A stretch of 64,000 bases of DNA from Misgurnus anguillicaudatus (taxonomy: Eukaryota > Chordata > Actinopteri > Cypriniformes > Cobitidae). Both the position numbers and the translations under genes were made by a program. Location: positions 9,644,001 to 9,708,000 of the forward strand of contig NC_073341.2 in NCBI RefSeq assembly GCF_027580225.2. Reading direction: 5' to 3'. The first letter of the stretch is position 1, and each line of letters opens with the position of its first letter. Below, piece after piece: positions 1-12,189 of this stretch. A model generated the notes under the pieces. The model ran no database searches, was not told the origin of the DNA, and worked only from the letters and a program-made list of their open reading frames with translations.

Positions 1-635
1 CCTTTGTAAGTGTGAGCAAAAATATGCCGTTTTGCCACTTAATGGCAGAGTCATGGTTGGATAGTGCACGTTTAAGGGGCAGTATAATTTTAATAAGATC
101 TAGGGATGCATATCAATTAATCGCGATTAATCTATAGCAGAATAAAAGTTTTTGTTTACATCATATATGTGTGTGTACTGTGTATAATAACTTTGTATAG
201 TTAAATGCACACACATGCATGTATATATTTAAGCAATGTTTACATGTGTTTATACATTTGTATATTTATGTATAATTTATATTATATATAAAAATAAATA
301 CTTAATATATAAATATATTTTTTTCTTAAAATTATACATGCATGTGTGCATATTTATATATACATAATTATTATACACAGTTCACACACATATATGATGT
401 AAACAAAAACTTTTATTCTGCTTTAGATTAATCGCGATTAATTGATATGCATCCCTAATAAGATCCCTTTTTGATGTCACAAGGGGAGCCACATTTCAAT
501 GATCTATTTTTTACATGCTGGTAGAGAATGGTTTACCAAAACTAAGGTACCTGATCATTTTTACATTTTCTAGGTTGATAGAAGCACTTGGGACCTAACC
601 CAGCACTTAAACATGTAGTCAGATTTTATGTCCCT
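1..635. repeat. TTAA-flanked dispersed repeat (R1), right part, cut by window edge
   Basis: The right end reads TGTCCCT followed by TTAA at 636-639. The body matches the copy at 7301-9275: the same stretches about a 'gagaatggtttaccaaaact' run, 'ggttgatagaagcac' and 'agcacttaaacatg' occur in the same order. A left part of a third copy lies at 49099-49271. TTAA flanks fit a non-autonomous Kolobok or piggyBac-type family. The left part lies outside the window, and a hAT MITE (101-457) is nested inside. Confidence 0.7.
101..457. mobile_element. hAT-type MITE with long terminal inverted repeats
   Basis: The element starts TAGGGATGCATATC and ends with its reverse complement GATATGCATCCCTA. The two arms pair over about 80 bp each around an AT-rich centre. 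It is flanked by a perfect 8-bp target duplication, ATAAGATC (93-100 and 458-465), as expected for hAT. No coding capacity is seen. Confidence 0.85.
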
Positions 636-763
636 TTAAAAGAAGGTTCTTCTGCAATTTTACTTAAGAAAATATTTGTAATGGATCTTAGTAACTCCAT
701 TACTTGTAACAGAGAAATACTTGACCAGTAAGTAATAGAGTTGTTTACCTCTGTTTTCCATAG

Positions 764-2778
764 ACTATCGCACAAAAGTGCTGCAGAAACTGCAGGAGCT
801 TGCTGAAAACCAGCGAGAACTCCTTTCAATACAGCAACGGATTTTGGCTGCTCTAGCTCCAAATGTTGACACAGATGAGGAGCTTCTTGATGGACCATGC
901 CAGACATTAGAAGCGTTTGTGCAATTCGACGCAACACTAGAGAGCAGGGAAAAAAAGAAAAAGATGGTAATAAATATACATTCAGCAATATACATAAGCT
1001 AGGCATGTGCCAATCCTAAACTTTCAATATAGTTAATGGATATTTATATTATATTTCACAAATAATGATTTATATGCATAAAATAATGATTTACTGACTG
1101 CTTAATAATATGTTCTAGACTTTAAAAACGGTTGTGTTAAAACAAACCCAATCAGTGTTATTTTTGGGACACATTTTAACTCACTGCCTTGTCCCAAACT
1201 AGACACAGCTGTGTTTTTATTTGAACAACACATGTGTGTTACTTTTAATACAACGTTGTTGTATACACACAGAGTTGTTTCTAGTTTTGGACAACGCATT
1301 TAGTGTTTAATGTAATATATAAACACTGATTGGGTTTGTTTTAACACAACCATTTTAATAAGATACTGTGATTTTAGAAAAATGCAAACAATTGCTGTAT
1401 GTTAGAATTGTTAATTTTAAATTGCTCACAGTAGGACTATAGTGAATTACTACGGTAAACAATTCTGCCAAATGCATAAATGCAACGTAGTATATAGTCA
1501 GTATGTGTTCATAATTATTTTCTACTAATTAGAAAATACATGTTGCTGTTGTTTTAGATTAACTACATACGTTCCCTTGGGGGAGCCAACCCAGGATCTG
1601 CTGTACGCAAAATTTTGCGTAAATTGGCCTCCACTGAAGTCCTGAGTGCCTACAGCATGAAAGGGAGGAAGGGTAAACTAGCCTTCCAACGGCTCAGAAT
1701 GTGCCCTTTAATAATAGGCAAGCTTTCTTCTTCGTCTCATTGTTTAAAGAGAAACTCATTTCTGTCCGTTTATTCTCAGCAATATCCAATTAAAAGAGAC
1801 AGAATAAGATTGGACCAGAATATCACACTTTAAATTCTGCTGGGTTATTTTTAACCCAATCCTGGGTAAATATTGGACAGAACACATTGGTTACCTTTCA
1901 AATACAACACTGCATTGAAACAACCCAGCATAGGATTATTTACTAATGCAGTATGCCTACTAGAAATGGGTAAATTAAGGCATGCTCAAGAAGAAAAGTG
2001 GCCAAAGAGAAAATACATTACATTAGGACTGATGTGATTTGTAACTGGTACTGATGTGGTTATAAAATAAGAAAAACATGATTGATCAGAATATGATCAG
2101 AATATCAACTTGCATAATAATTATGCATGTAGTAATCATAACAACAGTTACAACAATACATCACAATTGTGGTTACACAGGAGTATGATAATTACATGAC
2201 GAACTTGTATGTTTAATTCAGGGGTGGCAAACGTTGGTCCTGGAGGTCCGCAGTCCTGCAGAGTTTAGCTCCAGCTCTAATCAAACACCTGAACAGGCTA
2301 ATCAAGGTCTTAAGAGTTACTAAAAAGCTACGGTAACGGGCAGGTGAGGTTTTATCAGGGTTGGAGCTAAAATCTGCAGGACTGCGCTCTCCAGGACCGA
2401 TGTTCGCAACCCCTGGTTTAAATGGTACATATTTTACAAAGCCAATTCTTATGAATTTGTACAGTAAATCATACAAGTACCTATGATTATTATAAAAATA
2501 AGAATGAATCAAATCAGTACAATGAGACACCTCATAACATACATAGTACTAATTGCCATGAGATTGTGTTTTCTTTTATAATCAGCTGAAAAATTAATTT
2601 AATTCTTTCATCGAATTGTATTTACAATCTACACATTATAGAAATTATTGACTGTGATTATTTTATTTTATTTACAGAAGCAACACAGAAAAACTACAAA
2701 GCATTAAAGGCCATTGACGTGGAAGACTTAATTGCATTAGCCTTGAAATTTGCCCCACACAGAAATTTAAAATGGTAA
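764..2778 (+). CDS. DUF4806-domain protein, 3' exons (5' exons outside window)
   Basis: Three exons join in frame: 764-966, 1558-1717 and 2678-2778 (stop TAA 2776-2778). The first encodes a coiled-coil-like stretch (KVLQKLQELAENQRELL) and then an acidic linker. The second and third carry the DUF4806 signature: INYIRSLGG, VRKILRKLAS, SMKGRKGKLAF and, at the C-terminus, LIALALKFAPHRNLKW. The second intron appears to use a GC donor (AG|GCAAGC at 1718). The frame runs only if this GC-AG intron is spliced, since reading on past it loses the conserved C-terminal block. The function of DUF4806 is not known to me; the family is multicopy in fish. A second, broken member lies at 12.8-14.4 kb. The start codon and N-terminus are upstream of the window. 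The gene may be real, or may be cargo of a mobile element. Confidence 0.7.
1130..1351. mobile_element. Short MITE rich in AACACA/TGTGTT
   Basis: About 30 bp at each end are inverted copies (GGTTGTGTTAAAACAAACCC at the left, its complement at the right). The internal text (an ACACA-rich stretch around 1200-1320) resembles the elements at 8668-8927 and 21435-21578. It lies in the first intron of the DUF4806 gene. Confidence 0.6.
2219..2415. mobile_element. hAT-type MITE, 197 bp
   Basis: The ends CAGGGGTGGCAAACGTTGGTC and GTTCGCAACCCCTG are imperfect inverted repeats of about 40 bp. The flanks GTTTAATT and GTTTAAAT form an 8-bp target duplication with one mismatch. It lies in the second (GC-AG) intron of the DUF4806 gene. 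Confidence 0.75.
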
Positions 2779-2869
2779 TCATATTCAGTGTTTCCCACAG
2801 GATTTAGAGAGACTTTTTAGAGTGTGTGGCAATTACGTCACACGCTAATTAGCATATATGTGACGTGTT

Positions 2870-3361
2870 CAGTGTTGGGGAAAGTTACTTTTAAAAGTAA
2901 TGCATTACAATATTTAGTTACTCCCCAAAAAAGTAACTAATTGCGTTACTTAGTTACTTTTCATGGAAAGTAATGCTTACGTTACTTTTAAGTTACTTTT
3001 GCGTTACTTTTTCTAACTTGGTTAAGGCTTGATCTCTTTTAGGCCTTGCAGGTGTTTTTTATGATCGCAAAAATGTCAAGCTCTGGCCTGCCATCCCCGT
3101 TTCTGACTCAAACTGTTCCCGCTCAGGAGCACAGAGTTCGTAATTTTACGTTAATTAGTAATTCAGTTCAGTTTAATTTAGTAATTTTTTTTTTTTAATT
3201 GAATTAATTAAACTGAAAAGTAACTCGCATTACTTTTTTTAAAAGTAACTCAAATATTAATGTGTACATTTATAAAGTAATGCGTTACTTTACTCGTTAC
3301 TTCAGAAAAGTAATATTATTACGTAATGCGCGTTACTTGTAATGCGTTACCCCCAACACTG
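2870..3361. mobile_element. hAT-type non-autonomous element, 492 bp
   Basis: The ends are CAGTGTTGGGG and its inverse CCCCAACACTG. The body is full of GTTACTTTT/AAAAGTAAC repeats. A perfect 8-bp target duplication GACGTGTT lies at 2862-2869 and 3362-3369. The family is very common in fish. No open frame is seen. Confidence 0.85.
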
Positions 3362-3445
3362 GACGTGTTTGCGTTTGATCGAGTGTTGGCACCTGAAATA
3401 TGTTTAATTTCTTCTCTTTTATCTGTCACATTATATTGCATATTA

Positions 3446-4212
3446 CAGTTTTTCTCAGTTGCTTAAACACATTTACTGAAATTATGCCTCATATTCTCTA
3501 AACAGTAAACACAATTGCATAACATCTCACACAATACTCCAAGTATTATATTTTCAGGTCAAAATGAAGCTCTACACTCAAAACCATGGAGGCAACAGTG
3601 AAGCGACTCAAATTAGGCTTTGCTCGTGGCTCAGCCTCCCTCATAATCATACCATGGACAAGGACATGGTCAGCTAGAGTGGCTTGAATTTCATCTGAGA
3701 CTGCTTGTCACCTTTCACCATGTCCTCCTCCTCTTCCTCCTCCTTCAACAAGTCCTCTTTCTTTCCCTCCTCCTCTTCCTCTCCCCCCTCCTCCTCGACC
3801 TATTCCTTCATTTTTCTGTGAATCCATTCTTCAAAAGCTCAGTGAACTGATTCAGGTCCTTTATCTATCTATTGAAGGATTTGATGCGTGTTCAGTTTTT
3901 AATCTTTGTGTTTCCACCTGGGTAATTGTTTGCTAATTGAGCCTTAGTTGTGCTGACTTGAGTGAACAGTATTGAATGCTAGTGCTTTCCATATGACCAC
4001 ATGGTGTAAGCCATGAGAAATGTAGGGATTTGTGTGTAGAGTTTTGAAGTAAAACTTCACCAAATATAACTCATGTGTTAAAGCAGAGGAGTAGTGTTTA
4101 TTGTTCAGCAAATTGATTTTGAATGATTGTGCTTCTTGAAAAATTGCGTTATGGTTTTGAAATTTTAGTTCAAAAGCCTGGTTATAGTGTTTTAGCAATC
4201 GAGGAAAAACTG
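3446..4212. mobile_element. Mariner/Tc1-like non-autonomous element
   Basis: CAGTTTTTC at the left and GAAAAACTG at the right are inverted and directly flanked by TA on both sides. The adjoining about 25 bp (TCAGTTGCTTAAACAC against a diverged complement) also pair. The interior has a CCT-rich stretch (3720-3800) that on the minus strand would be a GGA/AGG-rich linker. No intact transposase frame is present. Confidence 0.55.
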
Positions 4213-4271
4213 TAAAACAACTGCATGCTATTTTTTACATATCTGTTCGGTTGTCAGACATGAAACGAGTA

Positions 4272-5809
4272 CCCAGCTAGAAATAAAAAGTTCTAAGAAC
4301 GTTCCCTGGGGGTTCCCAGTGTTCCCGGGGGCATTCTGCCGGCGTTGAAGGCGGCTAGTTTTTTTTGAGTTCTGGGGACGTTTCTGTTGTCTGGGCGTTG
4401 GAGTGGTGTTGCATTTTGCCATTTTTGGACGTTGTGGCAATGTCATGTTTTGGTGTTCACACAATGTTTAAAACAACAGCTGTTTATTATATTGACTTGT
4501 TTGATTGTTATGTAAATGATAGAGAAACATTGCATTTTATTATTTTAGAAAACATTATTTCTGAATGTTCGGTGGATGTATTGCTGTGGGGAACTCAATT
4601 CACTTGCTGGGTTTGGATGTTGATGTTTCGTTTTGGGTCACCCTTGTTGTGATTCGTGTTTGTTTTGGTTGGTCTCTTGACACTTGACTTTTTGCCTGCT
4701 AGTGTTAACTTTGTGTTAATGCACCACATTTGTTATGAAAAGTTATTAGTGTATTACTGTGGTCGTTGGTACACAATGGTAAAGATCATCACCCCATCCA
4801 TTCACCAATCAAAAGTTCATTTTCTGCCAATACTGCACACCAGATCCAACTCCTTCACAGCAGCCCGTCACCAAGGAGTTCCAGAAACTCCGGACAAAAA
4901 AAATACGCTGTATAGTTGGGATGCCCAAACATCAAGAATCAGACCATGAATCTCAACCATGGTGACAATTAAAATTGTTTAAAAAATCCTTATTTATCCA
5001 TGCTGCAGTGCATGCTGGGAGTCCTGAATGAGGTTTGTAATTTGTTAATACCCAGCATGCATTGCAGCATGAAGTTTTTCATTTGATTGTCGCCATGGTT
5101 GGGATTCGTGGTCTGATTCTTGGTGTTTGTGCATCCCAGTTATACGGCGGATGTTTTTTGTCCAGGGTTTCTGGGGCTCCTTGGTGACGGGGTGCTGTGA
5201 AGGTGCTGGATCTCGTTTACATTTTTGACAGAGGATGGACTTTTGATTGGTGGGTGAATTGGGTGATGATCTTTGCCGTTGTGTGCCAACAGCCACAGAA
5301 TAACACTATTAACTTGGCATGTTCGTGGCAAATGTGGTGCATTGATACAAAGTTAACACAACCAGGAAAAAACTAGCAAGCAAAAAGTCAAGTGTCAAGA
5401 GACCAACTAAAACAAACACGAATCACAATAAGGGTGACTTAAAATGAAACAAAACATCAACATCTAAACCTAGTAAGTGAATTGAGTTTTCTACAGCAAT
5501 ATATTTACTGAACATTCAGAAATAATGTTTTATAAAATAATAAAATGCAATGTTTCTCTATCATTTACATAACAATTAAACAAGTCAATATAATAAACAG
5601 CTGTTGTTTTAAACATTGTGTGAACATTAAAACATGACATTGTCATAACGTTTAAAAATGGTAAAATGTAACATTACTCTAACGTTCAGACAACAGAAAC
5701 GTTCCTAGAACTTAAAAAAAACTAGCCGCTTTTCACGTTGGCAGAATGTTTTTGGGAGCATTTGGGAACTTTCGGGGAGCGTTCTTGGAACTTTTTATTT
5801 CTAGCTGGG
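4272..5809. mobile_element. 1.5-kb foldback (palindromic) transposon
   Basis: The left arm (from CCCAGCTAGAAATAAAAAGT) and right arm (to ACTTTTTATTTCTAGCTGGG) are inverted copies over roughly 700 bp each, meeting near 5020-5060 at paired GCATGCTGGG/CCCAGCATGC. TA lies on both sides. The element interrupts a dispersed repeat (4216-4270 and 5812-5930) of which an uninterrupted relative is at 46230-46390. Long frames inside are arm shadows without recognisable domains. Confidence 0.75.
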
Positions 5810-5811
5810 TA

Positions 5812-6549
5812 TACTATAAAGTAGTGACAACACGACCCAGAAACACCTTGTGTTCAATTCAACCAGTTGTTCCTTTAACTGCAGCTAAAATCCTGATTTT
5901 TAAACGCGACATCGTCTGAAGCGCTCGCAACAATGGATTAAGCCGTTTTACCAGTAAAACAAATGTAAATTGGAACCAAGAAAAATCTAGTCGTGCTGTC
6001 AGTGCTGATTCCGTGGCCGTGCGCCACGAGTAAATCAATGTAGGCTATGAAACACTAATCACATTGTAGAAAAGTATAAGAGCTGACACATGACATTAAA
6101 ATAATGTAATGCAAGCACTGTAAAAGGCTTTGCCTGTTTTAAAAATCTGCTAATTGTCCGAGTCAGTGTGCACAATGTGAAAAACTAACCATTCTGACCA
6201 ACTTGATAATACTGACACCTTATACAATGTAACAGATTGACGAGATGTCATCCGCCTGTCGGTTCGGGTAGCATGAAGTCAAACACGCGTGTAAATTATG
6301 CCTATTAGTAATGTACTATTATTCAGATATGTTCTTCTAAAATTAATTAAAATTATCTTTAAGGAGCATTATTATAGCCTGTTTCTGCTGTTTTGCAACG
6401 CAAACCCCTCCGCTGTACCTACATAATAGTTCTGCCCACACTGTATTTTATTGAAGTGTTATCTCTATCATTTTGCAAACAGCCAGTGGTCGATCACTTG
6501 AGTTGTTGCCTGAGTTTTATCAATGGGATATCTAACGACAGTGATTTAA
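5812..6549. other. No gene; right half of interrupted repeat, then unannotated
   Basis: The first ~120 bp continue the repeat broken by the foldback (shared words include CCAG, TTCCTTTAACT and AAATCCTGAT with 46230-46390). The rest is AT-rich sequence in which I see no exon, RNA gene or defined repeat. Confidence 0.5.
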
Positions 6550-7643
6550 AACCCTTTAACTGCCTGCTCAACCAAACGGTTGAGCACATTTTGAGTCCCT
6601 ATATTTTATTGAGAGGAGTACCTAACTTAACTCAAGCTGATTGAGCCATCTCTACTATTTGTGTAAGATATGTTTTGCCAAAAAAATCCACTAGATATCA
6701 ATGTATCAATCAACAGCAGTTGTCACAACACATCTTGTTATGTGGATTTTAGAAATAAAAAAATCACTTCTGTTATATGAACTGTTCTTGTTGAAATTTT
6801 GCAAGGAAACCATATTTTTTTGACATAATACACTGTAAGAGCCCTAACTTTACAAAATTATGTTACTTGGTGCCATGAAAAAACTTTCATATGTTTTGAA
6901 TAATTTTTCAAAAACATGCTCAACCAAACGGTTGATTTGTCACTTAATGGTAAAAGTACAAAAGCTAGGGTAATGTTTTCAGATCATCCATTTCTGCAGT
7001 CAGAGTGTACTATTTGCCATGAAATATACATTTCTGATCATTCACAGCTATGAATATGACACAGCTATTGTTATTTCTTATTTAATATATTGAGATCATT
7101 TCTTAAGTATGTATTTTTGCCACTTCTGGATATTTTTTTGAAATAACTATAATGAATTCATATAATTAATGTATGGAAATCATAATTACTCATTAATTAA
7201 TCAATAATTACTTCTTAAATGATGTTTTAAATTGTTTGAAGGATTGTTTGCAATGTTGGCTTACTCTACACAGCATTGCTGGTTTACAAAAAAATTTTAA
7301 AGGGGCCATGTCACCAGACTTTTTTAAGCTGTCAAATAAATCTTTGGTGTCCCCAGAGCACATATGTGATGTTTTAGCTCAAAATATCATATAAATAATT
7401 TATTATAGCATGTTAAAATTGCCACTTTGCAGGTGTGAGCAAAAATGTGCAGTTTTGGGTGTGTCCTTTAAAATGCAAATGAGCGGATGAAATGCAAATA
7501 CCGATCACAATGATGGTGGTTTGTTGAAATTAAAACTTAGTTGTGCTGTGAATTATTTTCTCTGTCTCTCCCTCTCTGGATTAAAACACTGGAAATGGCA
7601 GTGCTGTGGTTGGAAAGTGCAAATTAAGGGGTGGTATTATTAT

Positions 7644-9071
7644 TAGGGCTGGGACTTTAACGCGTTAATTAAGATTAATTAATTACACAAAAATAACGCG
7701 TTAAACATTTTTAACGCATTTTAATCGCACTTATTTTTGCACCGCGGAACATTTCTCATGAGTTTCGGCGGACCGATTATACTGGAGCACCAACTAGCGT
7801 TCATGACTTCACAACAAACCACAGTGAACATGAACCAAGAGGCTGATGAGATCGCTTTGGTTGGCCCCGTGGATGGGAATTTTTTTATAAAAAACGAACG
7901 GATGTAAGCGTCGATAAAAGCATGGTCGTGTGTAAGCTATGCAACAAGGAATTCACATATCACCGCAGCACATCGAGCATCTCATGCAAAACATACAGCA
8001 GCTAGCGTGGACATTAGCCCGACTCCGGGCACAATCATTACGGACAATGTCAGTAAAGATTACGGCGTCTTTTACCTTCTGTAAAAAGGTCCGGAGAAAT
8101 TACCTCAGGTAATACAAATCCAGTGCGAATAGACCAGCTGTAAATATACACGTAAATCGCGTCATTTCCTTTTAATTTGCGGGTTTCTTTTAAATATAAA
8201 AGCGCTTAAAGAAGCATTTACTTGCGTTCTAGACGGAGAAACAAGTCAGTTACAAGTCAGTTTCTGAATAAAACACGACACAAACTTTAAAAAAAAAGTC
8301 AAATTTACTTCTCAGAGGGCGGCATGGAACTGTTTATGAAACTGACGTTCTCCCAAACTGAAATTAAACACAGTGTTTCGCGTTTTCCTTGTCTGTGTCA
8401 TGTTGTTTGCACATCTGATATCTGGAAGCAAGGTAACGTGCACGTGAAGACGAGAGGTGACACGCTGCGCCAACGAGTTACCCCTCCCACTTCTGAATGT
8501 TTTACAGAGATTTCTAATCCCGTCCGAATTGACCATTAATATTACCGACGTCCTGTGGTAAAATTACATTACGCCTTCTACCCCTGTAAAACTAATCCTG
8601 TCCGAATAGGGCTCAATAAACAATATTTTGTGGCTTAAGCTTATGTATTCAGTCATTATTCATGGTACACTCTAAGAACGAATGTGTTAAAAACAACACA
8701 TTAGTGTTGATTCCGGGACAACACACTAACTGCGTCGTCCCGGAATCCACCCATCTCTGTGTTATTATTGAAACAACACATTTTGTGTTACTTTTAACAC
8801 AACGTGTGTTATACTTGAACACAAAATCAAGACAAAATGACTCATAATGTGTTAAAATTACACATAATGTGTTAAAAGCTTACAGCACAATGATGTGTAT
8901 AAAATTAACACATCATTTCTAAGAGTGTATACTTAAATCCATGTAAAAAATTACTTCTTAATGTTCTCAGGTCAAATATTTATATGCGATTAAAATGCGA
9001 TTAATTTAGATTAATTAATTACAAAGCCTCTAATTAATTAGATTAATTTTTTTAATCGAGTCCCGGCCCTA
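7644..9071 (+). mobile_element. Decayed hAT element with BED zinc-finger remnant
   Basis: The ends TAGGGCTGGGACT and AGTCCCGGCCCTA are inverted, with a perfect 8-bp duplication ATTATTAT (7636-7643, 9072-9079). Around 7890-7990 the plus strand encodes KSMVVCKLCNKEFTYHRST, the first half of a BED zinc finger of a ZBED-like hAT transposase, after which the frame decays. A MITE (8668-8927) is nested inside. It is certainly non-functional. Confidence 0.8.
8668..8927. mobile_element. TA-flanked MITE (CACTCTAAGAA ends)
   Basis: CACTCTAAGAA and TTCTAAGAGTG are inverted ends with TA on each side. The interior is rich in ACACA/TGTGTTA and is related to 21435-21578, with which it shares a stretch around 'ggaatccacccat' and 'gtgttgtttc' in opposite orientation. 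Confidence 0.7.
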
Positions 9072-9793
9072 ATTATTATAATAAGGGCTCCTTCTGACAT
9101 CACAAGGGGAGCCACATTTCAATTACCTGTTTTTTCACATGCTTACAGAGAATGGTTTACCAAAACTAAGTTACTGGGTTGATCTTTCTCACATTTGCTA
9201 GGTTGATAGAAGCACTGGGGACCCAATCATAGCACTTAAACATGGAAAATCTCAGATTTTCATGCCGTGACCCCTTTAATTTATCTAAAAAAAGACAAAA
9301 AATTTATTTTGCACTACCAAACTTGACAGTGTGTTTCTTAAATCATAAAATACTAATATGCCAGTGTATTACTATCTTTGGCCTTCTTTTATTTTAGGTT
9401 TTAAATGCAGAATATCCTTATTTTTGTTAATTTTGGTCATTTTTATTACAAAAAACATGAAAACATGTCATGTCCTGCGTTAAAATGAAAACCTGAAATA
9501 TTTTAATATGTTATACTTCAATAAATAAAGAAGATTTAATATACAAAACCATTTTATTTGGATTATGTTTGTAAAAAATTAGTATTATAGTTCATATTTT
9601 CTAATTTCCATAGTATGTGTTCGAATTCCTTTAAGTGACATATCAACCGTTTGGTAGAGGCCGATTTTTAAAAAATGATGGGATGTGTTGAAAAAAAATA
9701 CATTGATTGTGTTAAGTGGTGACATAAGGAGATAAGAAATGCAAACAAAAAAATTTTCAAATGCCTTTTTCTTGGTGTGGCAGTTAAAGGGTT

Positions 9794-11170
9794 AAAAGCA
9801 GTTCTGCTTACCGCACTTCCACTCGCTTCTCCCTCGTGCCTCGTGTCTAATTTTAACAGATGCACACTGACGCTGCCTGCATGCTCCCAAAGAGCATGTA
9901 ATTGGGCTATCTAAATGTCAAATAAAAAAAGAACCAATGGACTGCTGATTAGGTGTCTCGTGGGTTAGGTCGTTGGCCAATTAAAAAAAATCATATTATA
10001 ACGACAAGCCCCCAAGTCCCATAGGTCCAGCACTGATCATGAGTAGATAGATTACCTGATGAAAAAGTAGTCTTATCTTAATTTTCAAACATTTAAAAGT
10101 TTAACTTAAGAAAACTGTGCCTACAAAGTGAGGTCACAGAAAATGTCAAGTGAACATAAAGTTAATTTATGCATTTATGTTTTTTTAAAGTGCTATGTCC
10201 TTCGCGATTTCAAAAAACATGGTTCTGAACCACCATACTCAATCCCACAGCGACATCTAGCGGTACATTAAAATAAAACTCGTTTAAATCTGTATAAAAA
10301 ATGTACTATTGCAGTTTTAAACTTTTACCAACTTGTAGCAGTCGAAGTAACAAAAAAAAACATTTTGAAAAGATTTATTCTAAAAATACTAAGGTAAAAG
10401 AGAATCATTTTGCTGATTAAATCAGTTTTTGTAGAGAAAATAGCCTACTTTTAAAGAAACCATGCGTAAAAGATAGCATACTTTTAAAAATTATGGTGCG
10501 AAACTTTTTTACTTTTATACACGTTATCATATTGGGTTAATTACTCTGCTTGTTCGAATCTATATATATATATTTTATCAGATTGGTTTTTTATTTATAT
10601 ATATATATATAAAACCAATCTGATAACCAAACTGCAGCATACTAAATATATTTAAGACGTTTTACGAAGAAAACGCGTTTCAAATCTGTAGATGCATTTT
10701 TATCAGACCATTTGACGCGGTCGTGCAACTTAATGATAATACTTTTGTCATTGAATTGTTCATCTAAATGTTTAATCTAATGTTACTCTAACTTACGTTG
10801 CCTTTATTGTTTCTTACTTTTGCAGATGGGAGAGATTGCCGTGGAGTTCCGAAGTTCATCGTTTAAATGTTTTGGTTTTTAATATATTAAAGTGTTTTTA
10901 TAATAGACTGTTCTACATGTTTTTATGTTTTATGCCAATTTTATGTTTTATATAATCAAATTATCTACCCTATTATATCATTATATATATCTCTATAAGT
11001 TCTTTAAATGTTCCTGTGATCAATGATGATTTTGATTTTATGTCTACAAATAAAGAATAGATCAACATGTATTGTGTGATTATTTGTTCATTTAAATAGA
11101 TTATATATGAATAAACTTAGTTTATATAGTGAAATTGTTTTTTTTTTTTGATGATTTAATTGTGAATTTT
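9794..11170. other. No gene; AT-rich sequence with one perfect hairpin
   Basis: I see no supported exon. At 10577-10624 TCAGATTGGTTTT and AAAACCAATCTGA pair around an AT dinucleotide run. A pyrimidine tract and CAG at 10815-10826 look like a splice acceptor, but joining it to the DUF4806 gene gives an immediate stop. AATAAA occurs near 11050 without an associated gene. Confidence 0.5.
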
Positions 11171-11179
11171 CTATTATTA

Positions 11180-11520
11180 ATGGTGCCTAAATATAGGGAA
11201 TAACCGGAGGTTTGGAGAACGTCCTGAGAACCTTCCGGGAACGTTCTGGCAAGGTTCTGCAAACGTTCTGAGCAGGTTAGATTGATGTTACCCGAACGTT
11301 CCCGGAACGTTCTAGGAACGTTCCCGGAACGTTCCGACAAGGTTAGGGGAACGTTCTGAGAACCTAAAAATAACGTTCTATTTCCATAAAGAAAACTTTC
11401 CTGGGGAACCAACAGGGAACGTTTCAAAAATAACGTTCTGGGAACCAAAAACTAACGTTCTGGGAACGTTCCCGGAACCAAAACCTAACGTTCTGGGAAC
11501 CAAAAATTGTTAGCTGGGAA
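11180..11520. repeat. AACGTTC-rich repeat field
   Basis: Over ten copies of the palindrome AACGTT occur, mostly as GGAACGTTC or CTAACGTTCTGGGAACC, at irregular 10-40-bp spacing. It ends GTTAGCTGGGAAT. Related words occur at both ends of the foldback at 4272-5809 (GAACGTTCC, GTTCCAAGAACGC), which suggests a shared family of subterminal repeats. Confidence 0.65.
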
Positions 11521-11525
11521 TCTAG

Positions 11526-12189
11526 AGCTGTGTCTGAAACCGCTCCCTATCCACTATATAGTGCACTATATCGGGTGTCGGCCATTTTGTAGTGGTGTCC
11601 GAAACCTGAGTGAACAACTTCATTCCCTACATTTATTCACTACTTTTTACCCACAATGCACTCTGATTTTGAGGGTACATTCGATGTACACTCGTTCACT
11701 CATATTTCCCATGATGCAACGGGAGACGAACGCGTAACTTGAATCAGCTGAAGGATACTGACAGTAAACACCAAACATTTTCTTCTTGTCAGTTATTTTC
11801 TACTTTTTGAAAATAAACAAATGAAAAATAATTGCGTTATCTTTTATTTAAAATCTAATACATATTTTTATTAAACAATAAATAAACAGCAGTAAATAAA
11901 TATTATAAGCAGCTGTTTTGTTCTCTTTATTATCAACTAATACAATAAACATGACAAATGTAAAAACAGTTAGAAAGTAAACTTTACCATTTCAGAGCAC
12001 AATCAATAAAGCCACACAGGTGTTTTTAATGAATCTCTGCGACAGCTCTCTGACGCATGATATTTGCGTCAGTGTCCGAAATCGCTCACTCATTTTCATT
12101 TGCTTCTTCCCCATATAGTGGACTCAACTGTCATTCCCCATATAGGGAATAGTGAATGAGTGAACGAGGGAACGGTTTCAGACACAGCT
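11526..12189. mobile_element. DNA transposon with 3-bp TAG duplication
   Basis: AGCTGTGTCTGAAACCG and CGGTTTCAGACACAGCT are inverted ends, and the subterminal CCCTAT/TTCACT words also pair. TAG flanks both ends (11523-11525, 12190-12192). A 3-bp duplication suggests a PIF/Harbinger-like family. No transposase frame is seen. Confidence 0.65.

Larger units (their letters stand above)
7301..9275. repeat. TTAA-flanked dispersed repeat (R1), full-length copy split by a hAT element
   Basis: It begins AGGGGCCATGTCACCAG after TTAA (7297-7300) and ends GTGACCCCT before TTAA (9276-9279). The body carries the landmark words shared with 1-635 and 49099-49271. The hAT insertion 7644-9071 divides it. No coding capacity is seen, so it is probably mobilised in trans. 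Confidence 0.75.
6550..9793. mobile_element. Outer element of a four-level transposon nest
   Basis: The left end AACCCTTTAACTGCC and right end GGCAGTTAAAGGGTT are perfect 15-bp inverted repeats. Near both ends are copies of CAACCAAACGGTTGA or part of it (6570, 6916, 9649). Inside lie the TTAA-flanked repeat 7301-9275, within it a hAT element 7644-9071, and within that a TA-flanked MITE 8668-8927. A short plus-strand open frame at 6393-6644 crosses the left boundary and looks accidental. Confidence 0.5.

Noticed and set aside
4228..5331. Several 60-97-codon frames on both strands
   Set aside because: They mirror each other across the foldback arms and lack any domain.
10827..10880. Fourth exon of the left DUF4806 gene
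   Set aside because: Joining it to 2774 creates a stop at the junction, and the preceding exon already ends at a TAA after the conserved C-terminus.
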